DNA of 64,000 nt, from the NCBI RefSeq assembly GCF_902362185.1, contig NC_044497.1, positions 49,431,776 to 49,495,775 of the forward strand, written 5' to 3'. Under the pieces are notes generated by a model. That model was not told the origin of the DNA. It searched no databases and worked only from the letters and a program-made list of their open reading frames with translations. The stretch is from Chanos chanos (taxonomy: Eukaryota > Chordata > Actinopteri > Gonorynchiformes > Chanidae). The first letter of the stretch is position 1, and each line of letters begins with the position of its first letter. Shown piece by piece: positions 51,277 through 64,000 of this stretch. The position numbers were made by a program, and so were the translations under genes.

Positions 51277-51930
51277 AGTGCTTCAGATTTTAGCATTTGT
51301 CTAGCCATTTGAATTTTGTTTATGTTTGAATTTGTTCATGTGTGTGTGTATAGCTCAGCACTATACATCTACATCCACATAATTTTTATAATGGAGAATA
51401 TGTGTTTTAATATTCACTTAGCAGTTTTGGTTTGACCAGTGGCCGTCATAAAAAACAAAAATCAGAAAAGAAAACTCAGAAAAATGAATTAAATTGCCTC
51501 TTTGTGAGATCATCTTAAATCATGGCAAAATAATGCACTTTTTATGCGAACACAATAAATTGTCTCGCTCTAGTGATTCAATGGCATTTGACTGAATGAG
51601 TATTGGACGAACGCCAAATGTATAACGTTGTTTACCTCCCAGAATTCTCGCTTTCACTCACGTCTTTTAGCGTTTCAGAGCTCCGCGAGGTGAGTAATGT
51701 TTCTGAGATGTCACCTTGCTTCCGGAGACATGTCCATCTTCAGGGCTCCGTGTTAGCCGGTCACAGAGGACAGATTTGGTCAATAGGAGCCTGATGCGTG
51801 TTTAAACACTGTTTGACAGGAACTCAATCAGCATTTTAAACACTAGAATTAGTCAGTCCCGTGTCATCTGCCCTCCGCGAGCCCCTGGAGAACGACCGCT
51901 TCTCTGTAATTAAGAGTCTTGCCGCCTCCC

Positions 51931-51961
<31 letters not shown>

Positions 51962-52806
51962 GCATTTGTGTTCTGCTGTCCGTCGTCCCGAGGGTCACGC
52001 TATGTCTGAGAGATCGGATGGAAAGGAGGACGTAAGCCAGGGCACTGTTTCAATTTTTCGACATGACGGAGGAAATGGGATAGATATTACCTCATTACAC
52101 TGGCCTCTGGACACTGTGGCTGAAAGAGGCCAGTGTTGTATAAAACATTAATGACTTACTGCACACAATAATTTACCAGTTAAATCAATTTACCAGTTAG
52201 ATCAGTGCTAATCCATATGATTGAACCAACAAAGAGCTTGGTAATTAGGTGGTTAGTTTGGGTGTGTCCGTCCAGAGCCTTACCAAAAAATATACCACTC
52301 TCTAGGTACCCCATGATGAAATTCCGAACCGATTTTGAATTCCTTACACAGCAAACTCAACATCTAGAAGTAACAGACCACAATCATTTGAGATATTTTT
52401 TATCATAAATGAACGGAAGTCATTTGCTGTCCTTGAGTCTTAAGCCGTAACACCAAAAAACATGCTGTTGCTTGTTATCATCTCAGTGTAAGGACTGCCA
52501 GGTTCTAAGACCAGCCAACTACAGTTTTGTGTTATGTGTGAAGTGGGTCTGCACATTTCCACGAGTTCGGACGTCACTGAGCATATTTGTACGTGTCCGT
52601 GTTTTGGGAGCAGTGATGGCAAAGGGTGGGGATGGTGGCGGAGGGGCAGGGGGGGGGGGTTCTCTGGGGAGTCAAGAGTGTTTGGAGATGATAATTGGAA
52701 TTGAGCTGATTTTACGCACAAGACCCCTCCCAACAGACCCTTGATGACCAGCATCAGCGTGAGGACTGAGGGGGTCGGGGGGGGGGGGGGTGGAGCACGC
52801 TCCCAC
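51277..52806. other. ptpra-gnrh2 intergenic region
   Basis: No coding exon is recognisable. It contains a poly-T run (51936-51961) and two G-rich clusters (52625-52660 and 52769-52793), the second ending 14 bases before the gnrh2 TATA box. Confidence 0.5.
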
Positions 52807-52814
52807 ATATAAAT
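52807..52814 (+). promoter_or_regulatory. gnrh2: Probable gnrh2 TATA box
   Basis: ATATAAAT lies about 570 bases before the gnrh2 coding exon. GnRH genes usually have a TATA box, a short non-coding exon 1 and an intron before the coding exon, which fits a start near 52840 and the acceptor at 53373. A donor such as AAAG|GTAAAA near 53051 would complete it, but this is not proven. Confidence 0.5.
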
Positions 52815-53288
52815 GAAGGGAGAGAGAAGGAGAGGGATGTAGAGCATCATTCTCAACCCATCATAAATCTGTCTTTTTCAAAAACTTTTTTGGGTCTGAC
52901 GTCCTGCTGATCTGGTAATAAAGGGGTGAAGGACAGCTTGATCGTTAAACGATTAGAGGGGATAAGGGCTACAGAAACAGACAGATCCCAGTAAAGTAAC
53001 TGTGCGGATTCAGTTAGACAGTCTAAAAGAAGAATTCTCAGAGGAACAAAGGTAAAAAAAAAAATTTCATTTGTTTTCTTCATCCACTGTTTGTTTACAA
53101 ATTGTTTCAGATAAAGCATAAGGATAGGTCTTAGAGTTTTAATGAACATCTTTTTCTATTACACAATATCAAATCTCAAATCTTTTCAGTTCTGTACCTT
53201 AAAAGATAATGCTAATGCATCATGTAACGTTATTTGTGAGGAAAATATAATTCATCCACTCAACATTAAATCTGGTCTCAGAGTGTTT

Positions 53289-53291
<3 letters not shown>

Positions 53292-53337
<46 letters not shown>

Positions 53338-53339
53338 AT
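53292..53339. repeat. (TC)n tract before gnrh2 coding exon
   Basis: A CT run followed by TATC/TATT steps lies 35-80 bases before the acceptor of the first coding exon. Confidence 0.92.
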
Positions 53340-53381
53340 TTATCTATCTTCCTATCTATCTATTTGTCTGTAGTGTCAGTG

Positions 53382-54075
53382 ATGGTGTGTGTGTGCAAGT
53401 TAATGCTGCTGGTGGGATTGCTGCTCTGTTCTGGGACTCAGTTGGCCTTTTCTCAGCACTGGTCCCATGGCTGGTACCCTGGGGGAAAGAGAGAAATAGA
53501 CTCATACAGCACCTCAGAGGTTTGTTCATTTGTTCAAAAAGCGTCACCATCACAACGGATCGAGTCATTGTGCTGTATTTACTCTTGTTAATAATCGATA
53601 TTACAAAGTATTACAGAAACATATTACAATGTTGAGTATGCTGCAAATAATCTAAATATAACATATTACAGATGTTTTCCAGGAAACTGTATAATTATTG
53701 TTCTTCTCTAATGTAAATCCATAAAAAGCATGCAGTATGTATGTTTGCCTCCATGCACCACTATGTCCCCTTGGGATTTTGCCTCAGCTTTTCTCTGCCT
53801 CCTCTGTTTTGATTGTCAGGTTTCTGAGGAGATCAAACTCTGTGAGGCAGGAGAATGTAGCTACTTGAGACCCCAGAGAAGAAACATCTTAAAAACAATT
53901 CTCGTGAGTACAGATCTCTAAGCCTTAACCATTATTAGAGTTACATGATTTTGGATGAAAATAGAATAAAAATTTAGGGCTGCTTCACTACAGTTGCGTT
54001 GGGCTAATGCATCATATAATGTACTTTCACTGACAGCTGGAAGCGTTGGCAAGAGAATTCCAGAAGAGGAAGTGA
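53382..54075 (+). CDS. gnrh2: Preprogonadotropin-releasing hormone 2
   Basis: Three coding exons, 53382-53519, 53820-53903 and 54037-54075, encode 86 residues. A signal peptide of about 24 residues ends in LAFS, followed by the decapeptide [10 protein letters not shown], which is the invariant GnRH2 (chicken GnRH-II) hormone. The glycine of GKR donates the C-terminal amide and KR is the cleavage site. The GnRH-associated peptide follows, with [20 protein letters not shown] and [15 protein letters not shown], ending QKRK; zebrafish GnRH2 is closely similar. The hormone is made in midbrain neurons and modulates reproductive behaviour and feeding (family knowledge). The start is the only ATG giving a signal peptide and sits eight bases after an acceptor. 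The place downstream of ptpra agrees with the human gene order. Confidence 0.98.
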
Positions 54076-54232
54076 CATCCTTGTACAGCGTTCTGTGTAT
54101 GTTTCACCGTGAATGAAGCATTTGTCAACATGGTGTCGTTCTCTGTGGGTTTTGCTTCTTATAAGTTTACTTTCTGTAAGACAGAATGTACTGTACTAGT
54201 GTACAAATTGAACCTTTAGTCTTACATTGTTC

Positions 54233-54238
54233 AATAAA
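54233..54238 (+). terminator. gnrh2: Poly(A) signal of gnrh2
   Basis: AATAAA about 160 bases after the stop codon, followed by T-rich sequence. Confidence 0.8.
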
Positions 54239-55290
54239 TATTTATTTTGCTATTTTTGGTCTTTTTATTGTTCAAGTTAACATCTTTTGTTCGAATAAAT
54301 ACCCTGGCCGCATCATATGCTCCTGAAACGTAAATCTAATGACGCATATCTAATGACGCACACACACAGAGGCTACACATAAAGGTGGTGTTATTAGTTG
54401 CAATCTCACATACAGATTTATTTGGACTGAGGTAAACCAAGACAATCTGAACATCCATTTTCTATAGTCTTAACTGATCAGCATGAATATGGAGAGTTTC
54501 TGGTCCAAGATTTCTCATCCCATTTTTGCTTTGTTTTTGAGGGTGTGCTAGTTTTCGTGCAACTGTCCCCCAGGAATGATTTTACGCCACTTAATTAGAG
54601 CTCTTCTGGAGGGACAAAATAGAGAGTGTTCTGCATTTAGGATTTTGAGTGGGGTGAACAGCAGCACTATACGACAAACAGTAGTTACAACGTGATAATT
54701 AGCAATATTATCAGTTTAAAACATGCTGCTCAATGTTTGTTCCGTTTGTTTGTGTGATTGTATATACAATGTTCCAAGAATTACAAGTTTAAAACAAATG
54801 CACCTTGAATTTGTAGGTTACGCTAAATTTCAGTATTCTCTCTTTCACTGCCTCCCCCTTTCCCGAATATGAACAGGAATGAGGCACAGAGGGGGGTGGG
54901 GGAGGAGAATAGGTAATGGCCCTGGGGACCATTCGTTGTTTGACAAATAAAAAAGAGAAAGGTGTAATTTTAATTTTTCATCCTAAGTCCTGTTACATCG
55001 AGTGACAAAAATGAGCTACTATGACAAAGGATAAGTTTAGACCCTAGCATAGGTGCAAGGTTGGTATGTGAGCGCTTCTTGCAATTTCGGCTGCTTCCAG
55101 GCCAATAGGTGGCAGCACGCAGTCATAACGGAGAACGGTATGCAATTAGCCACAACCGAAGAAGACCGCTAATGTTTGCTTGCGCTAGTGTGTCCTACAC
55201 CCATGCTGCGAATTCCATCTTCGTGGCTTTATCCAACGATGGATTAAATATATTAACAAATTGTTGTTAGTGATTTCATTAGTAGAAAGA
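54239..55290. other. Intergenic; upstream region of the zinc-finger gene
   Basis: No coding exon is recognisable. Near 54340-54357 a short ATCTAATGACGCA unit is duplicated. The last 200 bases before 55291 contain several CpG steps and no TATA box, so transcription of the zinc-finger gene probably starts there. Confidence 0.5.
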
Positions 55291-59762
<4,472 letters not shown>

Positions 59763-60276
59763 ACAATTGACGGTTAATGAGATATGATTGTTAGGGCAGG
59801 TGCAAGTCAGAAAAGAAGTCCTGACATTTTAGAGGATGATGGTTCATTGACCTGCATTGCATTCGCGCCGTATCATCCTGGAATTTATCCCCTTCATCTC
59901 CTGGTCTGAGCTCAGAAAACCCTTCCTTAACGTTTTCAGTATTCTGCTGAGGCCTTTTGAAATGGACGCCAGTACTGTATAACGGCGCCTCAGTGAAAAC
60001 CCAGCAAAGACTGGACATGAATTTCTGTGGAACATTGGGTCTTGTCTCAGTTCAGTCCGATTTTTAATATGATGTATGAATGTGTAGATCGTTTTTTTGA
60101 CCTTGGTTTTGATCAAATTTGAGTCCCATAGAGATGTGTAAGAGATGGGCAATGAACACTTGATGCATGAATTACTACTGACCATTCATCTTTTTTGCAC
60201 TGTCAACATAAGGTAGTCACCACCTGGGTTGATTTCTAGAGAATGTACCTTACCATATATTTGTTAACTCAGACCT

Positions 60277-60282
60277 AATAAA
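60277..60282 (+). terminator. zmat1: Poly(A) signal of the zinc-finger gene
   Basis: AATAAA about 515 bases after the stop codon, followed by TG/T-rich sequence. Confidence 0.75.
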
Positions 60283-63200
60283 TTCTGTTTACAATTTTTG
60301 TTCAGGTATTCTGAAATCTCATGGTAAACTGGAGCCAGAATCCTTTCATGGTTACTTACTTTGCTCTAAAATGCTGCTACAGAACTCTTGCAGTTACTCT
60401 CATACAGAAAGTGGCTGTTTGCACGTTTTAGAATGACTGTAGCATATAGGCTAATGCTATGTTACAGTATAACGCACCACTCAAAGCAATCCACAGTGTT
60501 ATAGCTTTAAAGTGAAACCAGCGCAAGGCCAGCCTAGACTGTGTGTCACCTCACCTTGATCATGTAATACATACCTCTGACCCACAGAGGGGCGCTATTG
60601 AGCTACATGTGACCCCCTAAGACGTTTTGAGATGCTAACATGACAAATGAGGGTGTTTTGTGCCTGAGTCTCACAGTATTAAAAACAGTAGAGTACGTGA
60701 CGTTGTATTAGAGGATTGGATCCCTGTGTAGTTTAGGGGTTTGCTGTCAGTTTAGTGAAAAAAAAGACTACTATACACAGGGAGGTCCTGTCTCACTAAA
60801 CATTTAACATGTAAGCATTAACAGATTGAAACATAGAGAGTATACTGTGTTTAGGTAGAGACAGTTCCCTTGTACGTATTGGCTGCAGAGGTTGTATACA
60901 TACTAATGTGTGGAAACTTTTCAGTCCTCTCAGTGCCTTTGCTTTGAGGTTTACACAGCCTAAGCCCCTCAGAGCAGATTTCTGTGCAGCATAAATAGGC
61001 ACCAATGAAAGTGTGTTTTATGGCTTTGGTTATCACAGGTGCACTTAGCTTAAATGAGGACGCTTGGTTGCCATGGCTCCCTAGACACAGAGAGAGTTTT
61101 ACGGTTTGTTTTTTTCTTTGAGACGAAAGGTTAGAACAAGGTTAGATCAGGTAACAATTTCCATCAAGAAAAGAAAAACAACTAGCAAAAAAAACCAAAA
61201 CAACAAAACTAGCCAATCATGATAAGTTTATTAGATGTGTTGTACGATCGTCAATGTACGGAGTCTCATGAACTCTGTGACAATGAAGCGTAAGGTGAAG
61301 AAAAAACTGCTTCGTTTTGTACCTCCCAGGCATTAATGTTAATATGTTTCGAATATCTTTAGATTTCCATATTTTTGTACAATGGATTGTCCCTTGTCTG
61401 AATTTTTGCTGTATTATATTTGATCTAGTCACTGTATATTTCATAGATAGTGGTTTGTGCAGATCTGGTGACTGGTTGGGAATTGTTCAATGTTTCATAC
61501 TGAATAACTGGTACAGCAGCAGAGATACCTGCCGACTTCAGTCATAGTTAACTGAAGTTCAGCTGTTTGGGAATAATGTATATGTGCTTCTTTTTATTGT
61601 CTTGAGACTGACTAATATAATATTGTGTATTTTCACACAGACTTTTCTTGGGAGATATCTCAACCTTTTTGTAACCAGAAATTGAAAGCTCTCCGTCGAG
61701 ACGAACACATCGGTACCTGACGGAGTCTCTGAAGCCCCCTGAGATCTCCTGTTTTCAAAGAATTGTGTGGTTATGTTCCCTGTGTCTCTCTGTCGCACCT
61801 TAGACCCCCCCAGAAACATGCATATCGCCCACATCCTCCTCCTTCTTAGACCCTCACACAGGCTTATGGGTCCCTCAAGACCCTGTGTGAGGTTTTTGAG
61901 CAAAGAACCCCAAACCTTTCCCTAAGATATGGAGCCCAAAAAACTCCCACACTGCCTCTTCAGCTTTCAAATGCGACAGAGCTTTGCTTACACCTGGTGT
62001 TCTTACAGCTCTGTGAGCCTCGAATACTCTTTTCTGTTGATTAAGCTTCACTGGACTTTTACCTGTGGAGCGTTCACTCTATCTCCTGGTCGAACCAAAG
62101 CTGCTCCTATATAGATTATGAGTTCAAGAATTATTGCAGCTCACAATGTATTTGCCTATTCATTAGATGACCTTTAGGTATTGCACAGTTATTAAGTTTC
62201 TTCTGCAGTATAAATCATACATTTTCCTATTCTACAACTAACCAATGCTTAGATTTTGCCCATAATATTCACCTAAATGACCAGTATGGCTAACTACTGA
62301 TGTCCTTTGTCTGGCAATGCTTTGTAATTGGACACTAACGAAAATGAGATGGTAGTATTACAGTACACAACTTCAGGGTAGTAAAATATTGCAATGCTTG
62401 GACGTTTACTTTTCTTTCAAAAAAGAGATGATTACATTTTGACAAAGTTTTCATAGAAAAAGACAGCACAGAAATGTTGATTGGTGTTCATTGTGTGTGA
62501 AATATGCAGGTCAGAATTCAAGGTAGAAAGTGAAATGTATGGCACTACTGCTCCTTGGGCCAGTGCTGTTTCATCCAGTACTGTCCTGCCGACAAAATGC
62601 TGAAGCAGCAACAAAAGTGAATAAATGAAATAAATAAAGATCTTAGGTTCTTCTATATTCTGTATTCAAATATTCAAATTCAAATATTCAAATATATGTT
62701 TTCACATATTCTGAATATATCGGATGTAATAACTAAACGTCAACAGTTAGATAAGGATTCAGTCTGAATTGGTAAGGTCAGTTTCCTGCCTATACCAGTA
62801 GTTGTAATTGGTACAATTGCCTGTACTTGATTTTTAAAGCTTATGCATCTTTTCCATTCCGAGAAACACGATGTAATCATATGAGCCCTGATATACTTGA
62901 GGGACATACAGCTTCAAGCACATGAATAGATTCTTACTATGAATCATTTTCTAGTTAGACCACTGCTTCAAAGCCTTCGCTTTTAAAAGGACAGGTGTCT
63001 CTGACATTGGCGAATGAACACTATTTCCATTTTCAACACGTTTCTCAGTAGAACCTGCTCTCTCAGGTTAGCCAGTTCTGCTGTGCTCGCTACGGTAACT
63101 GAAAAGAGAGTGAGTGAAAACAGATGTTTGAATCTATATTGCTCCGTGTGTCTGGTGTTAAAGCTTGAGGTTATCTAGCTGAAGACATAAAAGAATTGAA

Positions 63201-64000
63201 GCAGGTTTGAGCTGCAGGCTTCACGCAGGCACACTGCAGCAGGCAGTCAGGGCGCACACCTGGCCATGGGGTTTGAATGAGCACAGCCAATGTGAGTTCA
63301 GTAAACATGTGCTGCTTGCCTCTGAGAAATAAAAGAAAACAACTCACATTTGAACAACTTAAAAGAATACCCGACAAAACTGAAGATTCTCGATATACAT
63401 CACGGCTAACGCTTACTCCCCTTTTAAGGCTGTCCTGAAGCGTTTAGTAAAAATGGCACTATTTGATGTTTCGAGTCAACTAATTTCTTTATTTGACACG
63501 AATGTCCTTCTGTGCGTGTGTGTTGAGATTTGTTAAAATGCCTGTTAGTGTGCAGAATGTTCTAAAACATGTTGTAAAATGCCCAACATCAGGCCAAGGA
63601 GGCATAAACAGATCAAACCTCAAAGCACTTGGAGGACCGTGTAATACTTTTTGCTTGTTGCACATTGAGGATCAGATGCCCAATTTTACGGATATAGACG
63701 AGAGTGGTGCATCTCTTGATCTGTGCTTTCCGTTGCTTTGTGTAATAGTCTTGATGATGGAAAGGTTTCGTGGCTCCAAACTGGAAACTTTGATTTTTGA
63801 AATTTGGTAGCTCTTTGCAAAATAATTTAGAGAATGGAGCATTAAGTGAGAATAAATGATAATTTAGGTTGAGACCAATTGAAATGAACCATCTACTATT
63901 AACTTTATGATTTGAAGTGAGACCAAGAGAATGAAAATATGCACAGTTATTCAAATAATGTAATGTTATATAATAACATATACAGTATAATGATACATAA
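60283..64000. other. Intergenic or distal UTR, no gene recognised
   Basis: Short open frames on both strands have no recognisable family and no convincing splice sites. A hairpin of 11-bp arms lies at 61852-61892, and a short ATTCAAAT repeat near 62665-62695. The stretch could contain an untranslated end of a neighbouring gene outside the window. Confidence 0.45.

Noticed and set aside
51861-52151. 96-residue frame between ptpra and gnrh2, considered as mrps26, which lies next to GNRH2 in human
   Set aside because: It includes a poly-Phe run from poly-T and shows no similarity to the ribosomal protein.
63493-63810. 105-residue frame near the right end
   Set aside because: No recognisable domain, signal peptide or splice sites; codon content looks like AT-rich non-coding DNA.

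Overview
The window is nuclear DNA of a ray-finned fish. The proteins it encodes are teleost-like, the genes are split by GT-AG introns, and the DNA between exons is full of short microsatellites ((TC)n, (TG)n, (AAAG)n, (ATCT)n) and decayed transposon pieces. The species cannot be named from the sequence alone.

I can support eight intact genes and one decayed gene, all on the + strand. In order they are: chchd2 (3294-5161), ddt (5989-7099), a theta-class glutathione transferase gstt1 (8153-10753), a P2X purinergic receptor (13681-18034), idh3b with two alternative last exons (18809-24676), a decayed perforin-1-like gene (25574-27333), the receptor tyrosine phosphatase ptpra (coding 38283-47565, probable first exon near 28.5 kb, 3' UTR to about 51.3 kb), gnrh2 (53382-54075), and a matrin-type zinc-finger gene resembling ZMAT1 (55291-59762). 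I assembled exons by hand from splice sites and protein homology; every intact model sums to a whole number of codons.

1-3.2 kb and 60.3-64 kb hold no recognisable gene. 3.3-10.8 kb is a compact run of small metabolic and mitochondrial genes. 10.9-13.7 kb is an intergenic gap with an old DNA-transposon piece. 13.7-24.7 kb holds the P2X receptor and the mitochondrial isocitrate dehydrogenase beta subunit. 25.5-28.3 kb holds the perforin fossil and an interspersed repeat. 28.4-51.3 kb is ptpra, with about 9 kb of 5' intron and very many pyrimidine microsatellites. The last part holds gnrh2 and the zinc-finger gene.

The genes do not form an operon or a single pathway. The order idh3b-ptpra-gnrh2 matches a block I know from human 20p13, and ddt beside a theta GST matches human 22q11, so the window joins pieces of ancestral vertebrate linkage. 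I found no previously undescribed system. The best leads are regulatory: the conserved alternative last exons of idh3b, a 27-nt ptpra exon, pyrimidine repeats sitting on many ptpra acceptor sites, and a possible intronic polyadenylation form of ddt.
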